From MGBC163016 sp910588905 (lineage in GTDB: Bacteria > Actinomycetota > Coriobacteriia > Coriobacteriales > Eggerthellaceae): a DNA stretch of 24,275 nt. The position numbers and the translations under genes were made by a program. The stretch lies in NCBI GenBank assembly GCA_948616985.1, contig CAPGDO010000020.1, positions 1-24,275 of the forward strand, read 5' to 3'. Of the stretch, positions 1 to 6,890 are shown piece after piece; the first letter of the stretch is position 1, and each line of letters starts with the position of its first letter. Below the pieces are notes generated by a model. That model saw only the letters and a program-made list of their open reading frames with translations. It did no database searches and was not told the DNA's origin.

Positions 1-382
1 GGACGACGGTCCGTGGGAGATCGAGCCGGGGCACATGAACTGGAACAAGGTGCCCATCCCCACCGATCTCTGCGACCTCTGCGCTGAGCGCACCGCCAAG
101 GGGCGCGAGCCAGCATGCGTGCACCACTGCCTTGCCGATGTCATGAAGTATGGGCCCGTTGCAGAGCTGGCGGCATTCATGGAGGAGAAGCCCAAGCAAG
201 TCCTCTTCGTTCCCCAGTACAAGCCCTATGAGGCGCGCGGGACCTTCGTGTCGGCCAGAAAGGATGACGCGAATCGCCGCAGGGCGGCTGCCATGGAAGT
301 GGATGCGAATGTACAGGTGGAGTTCGCGACCCATCGAGACGATTCGGATGTGAGGAACGTGGAAGAGCTCAACGAGCAGTGA
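1..382 (+). CDS. DMSO reductase-type iron-sulfur subunit (DmsB-like), C-terminal part
   Basis: The reading frame is open from base 2 and enters from the left edge, so the gene is 5'-truncated and the ATG at 35 is internal. The visible 126 residues contain a ferredoxin-type CxxC-x11-CxxxC cluster motif (CDLCAERTAKGREPACVHHC), which in DmsB/NrfC-type subunits is one of the [4Fe-4S] motifs that carry electrons between the quinol-side anchor and the molybdopterin subunit. The following GPVAELAAFM and YKPYEARGTF segments fit the usual tail of this family. Only this half of the ligand set is visible. The acidic, Arg-rich tail after about 40 residues past the cluster has no recognisable domain. It is followed after 12 bases by the FKBP gene and is probably the upstream member of that operon. 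Subfamily and substrate cannot be told from this fragment. Confidence 0.85.
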   Translation, partial: DDGPWEIEPGHMNWNKVPIPTDLCDLCAERTAKGREPACVHHCLADVMKYGPVAELAAFMEEKPKQVLFVPQYKPYEARGTFVSARKDDANRRRAAAMEVDANVQVEFATHRDDSDVRNVEELNEQ

Positions 383-394
383 GGCGGCGATAGC

Positions 395-829
395 ATGGAG
401 CGCGAAGAGCGGATCGGAAGGGTGGTCAGGGCTCTCTACAAGGGAGGGCCTACCGGAGAAGAGCCTCTGGATGATCATTCTGCGGGTGAACCAGAGGAGC
501 TCGTGGTGGGAGTGGGGCAGTTGCCCCGCGGCATCGACGAGGCTCTGTTGGATATGGAAGCAGGGGAGGAGCGAACGATCGTCATTCCCTGCGAGAAGGG
601 TTTCGGCCCTCACGATCCCCAAGGCGTCCAGGTGTATCCGCGTACAGCCATCGAGGGCGGAGAGAAGTTGCAGCTGGGAGATGTGTTCCCGTGGACGAAC
701 CCTGCTTCGGGGCAACCGATCCCTGTCAGGGTGGTCAAGGCTGACGATCAGCTCGTGACGATCGATTTCAACCATCCCTTCGCTGGCAAGGAGCTCACCT
801 ACTGGTTGAGATTGGTTTCTGTGGAATAA
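395..829 (+). CDS. SlyD-like FKBP-type peptidyl-prolyl isomerase
   Basis: A 144-residue cytoplasmic protein. The segment from about residue 38 reads GVGQLPRGIDEALLDMEAGE, then GFGPHD, and near the end has DFNHPFAGKELTYWLRLVSV. This is the FKBP core interrupted by an insert-in-flap chaperone domain, as in SlyD (family knowledge: DGNHxLAGxxLxFxVEV). It lacks the His/Cys-rich metal-binding tail of E. coli SlyD. In that family the protein catalyses prolyl isomerisation and holds partly folded clients, including metalloenzyme subunits. It lies 12 bases after a molybdoenzyme Fe-S subunit and 8 bases before a Cys-rich protein, which suggests a dedicated folding factor for the reductase (inference). 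The start ATG is the first in frame after the upstream stop, with a weak GAGGCGGCGA purine stretch before it. Confidence 0.85.
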   Translation: MEREERIGRVVRALYKGGPTGEEPLDDHSAGEPEELVVGVGQLPRGIDEALLDMEAGEERTIVIPCEKGFGPHDPQGVQVYPRTAIEGGEKLQLGDVFPWTNPASGQPIPVRVVKADDQLVTIDFNHPFAGKELTYWLRLVSVE

Positions 830-837
830 GGAAGGCC

Positions 838-1092
838 ATGTGCTTCTTCTGCACGGGCTGCGGTGCATGTCCCCGCGCAGCCACGCAAGGTGTCCCGCTT
901 TGGGCGGCTGCAGACGGGGTGTGCCCTGCGTGCGGGCGCGCGCTCGCCCCTGAGACGGAAGAGCATTGCGAATGCGGATGGGTGCCGCCCACGCCTGCAG
1001 GAAGAGCACAGGCTCGATCGGATAGAGATGAGGCTCCATATCTCCAGAAGGAGGGTGTGGGGCTTGCGACAGAGGAAAGGTCAGAGATATGA
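838..1092 (+). CDS. Small Cys-rich putative metal-binding protein
   Basis: An 84-residue protein with no family I recognise. It opens with MCFFCTGCGACPR, placing Cys at positions 2, 5, 8 and 11 (CxxCxxCxxCP), a spacing that resembles [4Fe-4S] ferredoxin motifs. A second set, CPACG and then CECGW around residues 29-47, resembles a zinc ribbon. The last 35 residues are charged and low in complexity. AAGGAAGG stands 4 bases before the ATG, and the stop overlaps the MFS start as ATGA, so translation is probably coupled. Operon position after the Fe-S subunit and the FKBP suggests a maturation or electron-carrier role, but this is inference. An alternative frame starting at 863 lacks a ribosome-binding site and breaks the Cys pattern. 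Whether it binds Fe-S or zinc cannot be decided from sequence. Confidence 0.65.
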   Translation: MCFFCTGCGACPRAATQGVPLWAAADGVCPACGRALAPETEEHCECGWVPPTPAGRAQARSDRDEAPYLQKEGVGLATEERSEI

Positions 1093-2378
1093 CTGAGACC
1101 AAAAAGGGAAAACTGCATTACGCATGGCTCATCTTCATAGGATGCTGCTTCGTCAATGCCGCTTCCATGGCGGCATCCATCAGCATTGTTGGGGTGTATC
1201 TGCTCCCCGTATCATCGTCTATTGGAGTTGGTCCGGGTGACTGGATGCTCTGGATGACGGTGTGCTCTATCGTGTCATGCATCATGACGTCTATCTGGGG
1301 GCAGTTTCTCCAGACCAAGAACATCAACGTGGTGACATCCGTCTCTGCAGCGGCGCTTGCCATTGCCGTGTTCGCTTTTTCCTTTGGCAACAGCGTGCAG
1401 TGGTTCTGGATCTGGGGCGGTGTGCTCGGGTTCGCTATGCCTTGCATCGCTACCTTGACCGTACCCACGCTGATCGGCAATTGGTTCGGCAAGAAGTACA
1501 GCGGGAAGCTCCTGGGTATCGCGGCTGCGTTCACGGGCGTAGGGACCTTCTGCTGGGCACCGTTGTTCACCATGATCATCCAGAATCTGGGATGGCAGAT
1601 GGCCTATCAGCTGAACGCGGCTCTTATTGCCGTGTGCCTGCTGCCGTGGACGCTGTTCGTTTTCAAGTTCAAACCGGAGGACAAGGGTCTCGAGCCCTAT
1701 GGCTACGATGCAGCGCTTGAGGCGCAGAACGCTGATGCCATGAAGCTGGGCATGAGTCGAACGCTGGCACTCAAGACGGCTCCTTTCTGGATCATGGTGG
1801 TGGTCATCCTCTTCACGTCCATGGGAATGGGCTTCAACAGCAATCAGGTTGCCATCGCAACCGAGGCTATGAGCGGATCGATGGACATGCAAGCTGCGGC
1901 CATGTTGGGCGCTTCCATGATATCTGTAGCGGCTGTGGGCAATATCTGCGGCAAGATCATCTTCGGTTTCATGCAGACACGGGCTGGCTTGAAGGCTACG
2001 TTCATCGTGTTCATCGTTGCCTTCTTGGTTGGTTTCGGTCTTTGGGCGTTCGTGCATGTCTCAGCGGTGCTCTTGATCGGCGCGTTCCTGTTCGGCACTC
2101 ACAATGCGCTGGTTTCGGTAGGTTATCCACTGCTCGTGCGTTCGCTCTACGGGAATAAGGACTATTCGAAGATCTTCTCGAACCTCATGACCGTCAATGG
2201 CCTGATGGGTGGCATCAGTGGCACGATCATCAGCTTCGTCTATCAGACGCTCGGGTCTTATCAGGCCGCTCTGGTGGCGGCGATGGTCATCGTGGTGCTC
2301 ATCGGCGTGGGCGTTCTGGTTGCATGCAAGTTCATCGGGAAGATGAAGTGGGACTCTCCTGCACCTGTTGAGAGCTGA
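1089..2378 (+). CDS. MFS transporter, 12 membrane segments (OFA-like)
   Basis: A 429-residue integral membrane protein with about 12 hydrophobic spans, starting with YAWLIFIGCCFVNAASMAAS. The loop between spans 4 and 5 (GNWFGKKYSGKLLGIAAAFTGVG) matches the W-F-x-K-x-R/S-G-x-x-x-G pattern of major facilitator proteins near the oxalate:formate antiporter group. The central loop has PEDKGLEPYGYDA, close to the PEDxGLxPYG seen in many actinobacterial members. The family moves small organic anions by secondary transport; the substrate here is unknown. The start overlaps the previous stop (ATGA). Its place at the end of a molybdoenzyme operon suggests import of the respiratory acceptor or export of its product (inference). 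A strong hairpin 30 bases downstream ends the operon. Confidence 0.85.
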   Translation: MTETKKGKLHYAWLIFIGCCFVNAASMAASISIVGVYLLPVSSSIGVGPGDWMLWMTVCSIVSCIMTSIWGQFLQTKNINVVTSVSAAALAIAVFAFSFGNSVQWFWIWGGVLGFAMPCIATLTVPTLIGNWFGKKYSGKLLGIAAAFTGVGTFCWAPLFTMIIQNLGWQMAYQLNAALIAVCLLPWTLFVFKFKPEDKGLEPYGYDAALEAQNADAMKLGMSRTLALKTAPFWIMVVVILFTSMGMGFNSNQVAIATEAMSGSMDMQAAAMLGASMISVAAVGNICGKIIFGFMQTRAGLKATFIVFIVAFLVGFGLWAFVHVSAVLLIGAFLFGTHNALVSVGYPLLVRSLYGNKDYSKIFSNLMTVNGLMGGISGTIISFVYQTLGSYQAALVAAMVIVVLIGVGVLVACKFIGKMKWDSPAPVES

Positions 2379-2407
2379 TGTGCGCAGCTGACATCGGAAG
2401 AGCTTGC

Positions 2408-2450
2408 AGCGAGCGGGGAGGGCCAGGCGGCCTTGTCCGCTCGCTTCTTC
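2408..2450 (+). terminator. Intrinsic terminator after the MFS gene
   Basis: Arms AGCGAGCGG (2408-2416) and CCGCTCGCT (2437-2445) are perfectly complementary, and an inner GGCC/GGCC pairing extends the stem. TCTTC follows. It separates the molybdoenzyme operon from the LysR gene. Confidence 0.7.
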
Positions 2451-2461
2451 TATACTAGAAG
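2447..2461. promoter_or_regulatory. Inverted repeat CTTCTA-TAC-TAGAAG
   Basis: Perfect 6-base arms around TAC lie immediately after the terminator and contain a -10-like TATACT (2451-2456). The TCTA/TAGA half-sites resemble those of the palindromes before the radical SAM and ABC genes, but with a 3-base rather than 4-base spacer. It may be the lysR promoter/operator. No convincing -35 is present. Confidence 0.3.
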
Positions 2462-2510
2462 CGCTTCGCCTCTCACGGGCGGCTATTCTTGGGGTGTTTC
2501 CCTTTCGGGT

Positions 2511-2524
2511 GGTTGATATCAACC
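2511..2524. promoter_or_regulatory. 14-base palindrome GGTTGATATCAACC upstream of lysR
   Basis: A perfect 14-base dyad lies 41 bases before the LysR ATG. LysR-type regulators often bind dyads near their own promoters, so an autoregulatory site is possible. It does not show the strict T-N11-A spacing of the classic LysR box. Confidence 0.35.
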
Positions 2525-2565
2525 GCTGAGCCAAATGGCACTGATCGAGAAGATCGGAGGAGTGC

Positions 2566-3498
2566 ATGGATCTGGAATTATTGCGAGAGTTCCAAGTCTT
2601 TGCCGTGTCTCAGAATCTGAGCAAGGCAGCAAAGGTCTTGCATGTCACTCAATCATGCCTGAGCAAGCATATAGCCGAGATAGAGCGCACGACGGGTTTG
2701 AAGTTGCTCAACCACGGACCCAAGAGTGTATCGCTCACCCCAGTGGGGGAGTGCTTCCTCAGAGAGGTGTCACCCATCGTCTCGTCCTATGACAATTGCT
2801 TGGTCAAGTGTCGTCAGCTTCAACGGCGCTATGAGAATCTGCTCAAGGTGCAGCTGCTCTTGGATGGGAATATCGTCAATGGTCTGCTGTTCCAACTGCG
2901 CAATGAATTCAAGGTCATCAGCCCGGAGTGCGAGGTGATCTTCGAGAAGCTCATCGGGTATACGCCTGAGAGCGCCCTTCCCCTTCATGTGTTCGACGTC
3001 ACCCTCGCGTGCCGATGCGGGGATCTGGATGAATACAAAGAGGAGTGTCTTCATCTGGGGATCCGAGTGCTCCCCATCAAGCGGGATCCCATCATCGTCT
3101 GGTTGAGCAAGGACAACCCCCTTGCGCAGGCTGACAAGTTGACCCTGGACATGCTCGACTGCGTTCCCATCATGACCAGCGTCACCGATGCGTTCGATTA
3201 CATACGCGAGGCCACAGAGACGTTGTTCGCCGCTCATGGGATGGTGGCGTTCATGAAGCCGGTCCATTTCGATATCGCTTCGCCTGCCGCGTTCTTTCTG
3301 TCTGATTTCGACCGACGGGCTGTGATGCTCACCTCGTCGGGGATGCTGGGGAATGCGGGTTTGAGCGCACGGGATGATATCTGCTGGCGCTATCTTGAAG
3401 GAGCGGATACCTCGATGACGGTGTGCATGTGCGCTCTCATGGAGAATCAGCGAGCGAACGAATTCCTTGATTTCACTGAAGCGCGCTTGGAGGATTGA
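2566..3498 (+). CDS. LysR-family transcriptional regulator
   Basis: A 310-residue DNA-binding regulator. The N-terminal winged helix-turn-helix covers residues 1-60 (LREFQVFAVSQNLSKAAKVL, then HVTQSCLSKHIAEIE and LTPVGECFL), a clear LysR signature. Residues 90-300 form the effector-binding domain, which is diverged and Cys-rich for this family (CRCGD, CVPIM, MCMCALM). GGAGGAG stands 4 bases before the ATG, which decides the start. It sits between a terminator and the radical SAM promoter, all in the same direction, so it is not divergent from a target as many LysR genes are. It is the nearest candidate regulator for the shared operator before the radical SAM and importer genes (inference). 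The effector is unknown. Confidence 0.9.
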   Translation: MDLELLREFQVFAVSQNLSKAAKVLHVTQSCLSKHIAEIERTTGLKLLNHGPKSVSLTPVGECFLREVSPIVSSYDNCLVKCRQLQRRYENLLKVQLLLDGNIVNGLLFQLRNEFKVISPECEVIFEKLIGYTPESALPLHVFDVTLACRCGDLDEYKEECLHLGIRVLPIKRDPIIVWLSKDNPLAQADKLTLDMLDCVPIMTSVTDAFDYIREATETLFAAHGMVAFMKPVHFDIASPAAFFLSDFDRRAVMLTSSGMLGNAGLSARDDICWRYLEGADTSMTVCMCALMENQRANEFLDFTEARLED

Positions 3499-3522
3499 CC
3501 CTCCCCGTCCCCTGTCGCGCTC

Positions 3523-3556
3523 TTGTGCAATATGAATGTCCTAGACTATTATTAGA
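3523..3556 (+). promoter_or_regulatory. Candidate promoter and operator of the radical SAM gene
   Basis: TTGTGC (3523-3528) and TATTAT (3547-3552), 18 bases apart, form a plausible sigma-70 promoter 40 bases before the ATG. The -10 lies inside CTATTATTAGA (3546-3556), the exact reverse complement of TCTAATAATAG found at 4631-4641 before the ABC importer. The overlap with the -10 suggests repression. Confidence 0.5.
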
Positions 3557-3591
3557 GCATATCGACCAAATCTTAGCTATCGGAGTTTCCC

Positions 3592-4584
3592 ATGGATCTG
3601 AGCATCGTCAAGATCATCAACAAAGCGCTGGATGGTACGCTTCTCTCACACAGGGAGATAGTCGAGCTGCTTTCCGTCAAGAACCTCTCTCCTGAGGCCT
3701 TTGCCATTTGGCAGGCGGGGCGTGAATTCACCTCTACGCTCAATGATGGCTATGCTGAGGTACATGCGCATATCGGCCTGGATGCGGCTCCATGCCCGAT
3801 GAATTGCCAGTACTGCTCTTTTGCTGAGGTCAACGGTGTCTTCACCGAAAAGGTGACCTATCCTTTGGAGAAGGTCATCCAAGACGCACTTGATCTTGAG
3901 GCGGCGGGGGCGAATGCCTTGTATCTGGTGACCACCGTGCTCTATGGTCGCCGTGCGTTCCTCGATGCTGCAGCCCAGGTGAAAGCAGCCCTCAAGACGA
4001 ACATCCCGCTGGTCGCGAACATTCCAGATTTCGGTCCTGATTATGCTCGCGAGTTGGCGGAGGTGGGCATCAATGGCGTCTATCATGTCATACGTTTGGG
4101 TGAAGGGAAATTCACGAGCTGTAAGCCCGAAGTACGCATCAAGACCATTGAAGCGGCTCTCGAGGCGGGCATCTCCGTGGGGAACTGCATCGAACCCATT
4201 GGTCCAGAGCATTCTCCTCAGGAGATAGCAGACTTGGTGATCATAGCTCGTGATTTGGGAGTTGCCTTCAGTGGCGCCATGCGTAGGACCACGGTTCCCG
4301 GTAGCGTTTTCGAAGAGCACGGTGATATCTCTTATGGTCGGCTTGCCACCTATGCTGGCGCTATTGCCTTAGGAACGGGAGCATCTGTCAGAGGTAATTG
4401 CTCGCACGAGCCAAGTCAGCTATGTGCTCAGGCGGGAGCGAATATCATGTGGGCGACTCGAGGTACTGATCCTCGAGACACTGCTGTGGAGAGCACACGG
4501 GGTCTTTCAGTATCACAGGTCAAGGACATCTGGTGGGAAACCGACTGGAAGGTTTGGGAGGGCCCCTCGCGCTACTACTCCTGA
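3592..4584 (+). CDS. Radical SAM enzyme, biotin-synthase-like family
   Basis: A 330-residue cytoplasmic enzyme. CPMNCQYCSF at about residues 68-77 is the CxxxCxxC motif that binds the [4Fe-4S] cluster and S-adenosylmethionine in radical SAM proteins. The beta/alpha barrel continues with segments such as AGANALYLVTTVLYG and ISVGNCIEPIGPEHSPQE, which resemble the BioB/HydE/PylB group. The C-terminal third (FSGAMRRTTVPGS, then ASVRGNCSHEP, then AGANIMWATRG) looks like a BATS-type domain. The protein ends in a Trp-rich tail. CGGAG stands 6 bases before the ATG. The reaction is unknown: the partner genes of biotin, thiamine, F420, hydrogenase or pyrrolysine synthesis are absent from the window. 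The shared promoter motif with the adjacent ABC importer suggests that the enzyme acts on, or makes, something related to the imported compound. Confidence 0.8.
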   Translation: MDLSIVKIINKALDGTLLSHREIVELLSVKNLSPEAFAIWQAGREFTSTLNDGYAEVHAHIGLDAAPCPMNCQYCSFAEVNGVFTEKVTYPLEKVIQDALDLEAAGANALYLVTTVLYGRRAFLDAAAQVKAALKTNIPLVANIPDFGPDYARELAEVGINGVYHVIRLGEGKFTSCKPEVRIKTIEAALEAGISVGNCIEPIGPEHSPQEIADLVIIARDLGVAFSGAMRRTTVPGSVFEEHGDISYGRLATYAGAIALGTGASVRGNCSHEPSQLCAQAGANIMWATRGTDPRDTAVESTRGLSVSQVKDIWWETDWKVWEGPSRYYS

Positions 4585-4621
4585 GGTCCACTTGCGCTGC
4601 AAGGATCAGTCTCCTAAAAGA

Positions 4622-4653
4622 TTGACATAGTCTAATAATAGACATAAGCTATG
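4622..4653 (+). promoter_or_regulatory. Candidate promoter and operator of the ABC importer
   Basis: TTGACA (4622-4627) is a perfect -35, and a weak TAAGCT (4645-4650) follows at 17 bases. Between them lies the dyad GTCTA-ATAA-TAGAC (4630-4643), nested in CATAG (4626-4630) and CTATG (4649-4653). A protein bound in the spacer would control initiation. The 11-base core is shared in inverted orientation with the radical SAM promoter. Confidence 0.55.
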
Positions 4654-4727
4654 CTCCATCATTCCAACAGGGACGGGAGGATCTGGAACGGATCATCACC
4701 CCGTACCAGCAGGAGGGAGCAGCTATC

Positions 4728-5876
4728 ATGAAGATCATGTCCAGGAGGATGTTCGTCAAGGCAGCAGGGTTCACTGCTCTGTCGGTCTTCGGTGCAGGTG
4801 CGCTGAGCGGATGCAGTGGCAATGCCAATCCTACGACGTCAGATGCTAGTTCATCGGCGGGGGTGGACGTGGATGCTGCTTTCATGACCGAGGGTAAGGG
4901 TGCCCATCTGGTGGTGGGTCGGCGCGGCAAGCTCTTCAAGATAGCTCCCACGGTCATCGCGGAGAAGCTCGGCTACTTCGAAGAAGAGGGTTGCGATGTA
5001 GAGTTCCAGCAGGTGGAACTGGCTGAGGGCTTCGCGTCGCTTGCTTCCAGCAACCTGGATATGATGCTCATGGGTACCGTTCAACCCCTTGAGTACATCG
5101 CAAAAGGCTCTGCTATGTACATCATAGGGGGCACCGTTCTGAATGGCACAGAGATCCTAGCAGGTCCTGACTGGACCGCAAAGCTGGAAGGCCCCGATAG
5201 CTTCAAAGGGCTCAACATCTCCTATTTCCGAGCCGAGACGGGTCAAGTGGCATTCCGCTCATGGCTGAAGGATCAAGGGCTTTCCATCGACGGTGGTGAT
5301 GTGACCTTCACGGCCTTAGATAGTGAACAGGCTCAGGTGGAGGCGCTCCTGAAAGGCGAGACAGATCTTGCCCTCGTCAATAATGCCTTCGGATACATCA
5401 ATCGGGATCGGGGTGTACAGGTAGTCGGGCTCGTGAAAGACTACACAGGAGACTATCCTTGCTGTCGCCAGAATGCATCGGACGATGCCTATCACAACAA
5501 ATTCCTCTCCTTGGTCGATTTCGAAACAGCGCTCTTGCGCGGGTATAAGGTCTTTCGGCAGCAACCCGAAGTGGCTATCCCTATCCTGGTGGAGTATTCC
5601 GAGCAAGATCCGGAATACATCAAGGCTGCGCTGTACGGTACCGATGATCATGAGGCGGCCATGCAGCTTCTGCCTGACCCCTGCCGTGATGCCACCCTTG
5701 GGTTCTACGAATCGCTCAAGGATATCGATCAGCTGGATGCCAATGCTCCCTCCGCTGATGACTATGTGGTGGATACTGTCTATAGCCGGGCCCTTGAGTC
5801 CCTTTTGGATCGGGAGCCGGAGGAGGAGTTCTGGAAGGACCTCGAGTCCATCTATCGAAAGCAGAACACTCACTAG
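4728..5876 (+). CDS. ABC importer substrate-binding lipoprotein, NitT/TauT (NMT1/THI5-like) family
   Basis: A 382-residue exported protein. The N-terminus has a twin-arginine motif (SRRMFVK, residues 5-11), a hydrophobic stretch, and a lipobox ending at LSGC (about residues 26-29), so it is probably a Tat-exported lipoprotein held on the outer face of the membrane. After a Ser/Thr linker, the mature part begins with KIAPTVIAEKLGYFEEEGCDVEF, the usual opening of SsuA/TauA/ThiY-type binding proteins; SSNLDMMLMGTVQPLEYIAKG and KGETDLALVNN match the hinge regions. This group binds nitrate, sulfonates, taurine or thiamine pyrimidine precursors. The ligand here is unknown. A YPCC pair near residue 245 is unusual, but it is not the CCCFC motif of THI5 enzymes. 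AGGAGGG lies 10 bases before the ATG. Confidence 0.87.
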   Translation: MKIMSRRMFVKAAGFTALSVFGAGALSGCSGNANPTTSDASSSAGVDVDAAFMTEGKGAHLVVGRRGKLFKIAPTVIAEKLGYFEEEGCDVEFQQVELAEGFASLASSNLDMMLMGTVQPLEYIAKGSAMYIIGGTVLNGTEILAGPDWTAKLEGPDSFKGLNISYFRAETGQVAFRSWLKDQGLSIDGGDVTFTALDSEQAQVEALLKGETDLALVNNAFGYINRDRGVQVVGLVKDYTGDYPCCRQNASDDAYHNKFLSLVDFETALLRGYKVFRQQPEVAIPILVEYSEQDPEYIKAALYGTDDHEAAMQLLPDPCRDATLGFYESLKDIDQLDANAPSADDYVVDTVYSRALESLLDREPEEEFWKDLESIYRKQNTH

Positions 5877-5903
5877 AGAGCTCATCGGAGAGGTGGGATG
5901 TCG

Positions 5904-5941
5904 GGGGTGGGATGCCAGGTGGCTTGCGTCCCACCCCTTTT
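5904..5941 (+). terminator. Hairpin with T-run between binding protein and ATPase genes
   Basis: Arms GGGGTGGGA (5904-5912) and TCCCACCCC (5929-5937) pair perfectly and are followed by TTTT. The form is that of an intrinsic terminator. Inside one importer locus it probably causes partial termination, giving more binding protein than ATPase and permease; alternatively it only stabilises the 3' end of the first message. Confidence 0.65.
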
Positions 5942-6023
5942 ACCGTCCCTGTCAGCCTATCAAGGGCTAAGGAGCTTATGATGGCGAAATGGGTCTGTAG
6001 GCTATGAAAGAAGGGAAGGGCGA

Positions 6024-6890
6024 ATGGGTTCTATTCGAATCGAAGCCGTGTCCTTCGCCTATGCAGACTCAGCAGCCTCCAAGAGCGGCAATGCCCATAA
6101 TGTCATCGAGGATCTGAGCCTTGTCGTGCCCAGTGGGCAGTTCCTCTGCGTCATAGGTCATTCGGGGGGTGGTAAATCAACCCTCCTGCGGCTGATCGCG
6201 GGGCTGTCTCAGCCTTCGGCTGGCAGGATCATGATCGACGGCAAAGAGGTTCATGAGCCAGGGATGGACCGAGCCATCGTGTTCCAAGACTATTCGCTAT
6301 TCCCGTGGATGCGCGTGAAAGACAACGTTGAGTTCGGTATAGAACAGGCCAACAGGAAGCTTGGTCGCGGCTTATCCAAATGCGCTATCTCTGACTTGGC
6401 CGATGAATACCTCTTCTCAGTGAGCATGTCAGGGGCGCAGGATAAGTATCCCTATCAACTCTCTGGCGGCATGCAGCAGCGTGTGGCCATAGCCCGAGCT
6501 TTGGCTATGGATACTGAGATCGTGCTCTTCGACGAGCCTTTTGGCGCTCTGGATGTGAAGACGCGGCGTCACTTGCAGAGCCTTGTTGATGAGCTTTGGA
6601 CAGCGGGAGAACGGCGAAAGACCGCCGTCTTCATCACTCATGATATCTCTGAGGCCATCCTTTTGGCTGACCGAGTGGTCTTCTTGGCGGAAGGGCGGAT
6701 AACAGCTGATTTCGAGGTGGACCTTCCCCGCCCTCGCACTGCTGAGTTCATCGCTTCGGATCTGAGAGCTCGGGAGATAGGGCAGTACCTGACGGATCTC
6801 TTCTATGAGAGCGGTGGAGACCCGGATCAAGATGAAGGGGATGGATGCTTGCGGGCGGTAGGGAACCAGGCGGAGGAGCTTTCATGGTGA
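6024..6890 (+). CDS. ABC importer ATPase, NitT/TauT type
   Basis: A 288-residue cytoplasmic ATPase. It has Walker A GHSGGGKST at residues 45-53, a Q-loop in VFQDYSLFPW (Gln88), the signature LSGGMQQR at 146-153, Walker B IVLFDEP at 166-172 and the switch His in FITHD. The VFQ-SLFPW form is typical of the TauB/SsuB/NrtD group. It energises the importer formed with the upstream binding protein and the downstream permease, whose start it overlaps by 7 bases. GAAGGGAAGGG stands just before the ATG. The last 40 residues, rich in Asp, Glu and Gly, extend past the usual end of the family. The 147-base gap after the binding-protein gene contains a terminator-like hairpin, so this gene may be expressed by read-through. 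Confidence 0.9.
   Translation: MGSIRIEAVSFAYADSAASKSGNAHNVIEDLSLVVPSGQFLCVIGHSGGGKSTLLRLIAGLSQPSAGRIMIDGKEVHEPGMDRAIVFQDYSLFPWMRVKDNVEFGIEQANRKLGRGLSKCAISDLADEYLFSVSMSGAQDKYPYQLSGGMQQRVAIARALAMDTEIVLFDEPFGALDVKTRRHLQSLVDELWTAGERRKTAVFITHDISEAILLADRVVFLAEGRITADFEVDLPRPRTAEFIASDLRAREIGQYLTDLFYESGGDPDQDEGDGCLRAVGNQAEELSW

Noticed and set aside
1275..2057. 260-codon minus-strand frame inside the MFS gene
   Set aside because: Antisense to a well-supported 12-span transporter; the translation has no hydrophobic or domain pattern.
4728..5876. THI5-type thiamine pyrimidine synthase
   Set aside because: The protein has a Tat lipoprotein signal and is followed by ATPase and permease genes; it lacks the CCCFC motif, so it is a binding protein rather than an enzyme.
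6845..6883. Upstream ATG for the permease
   Set aside because: It would add 13 residues lying inside the ATPase gene without a ribosome-binding site, while the ATG at 6884 has GGAGG at good spacing.
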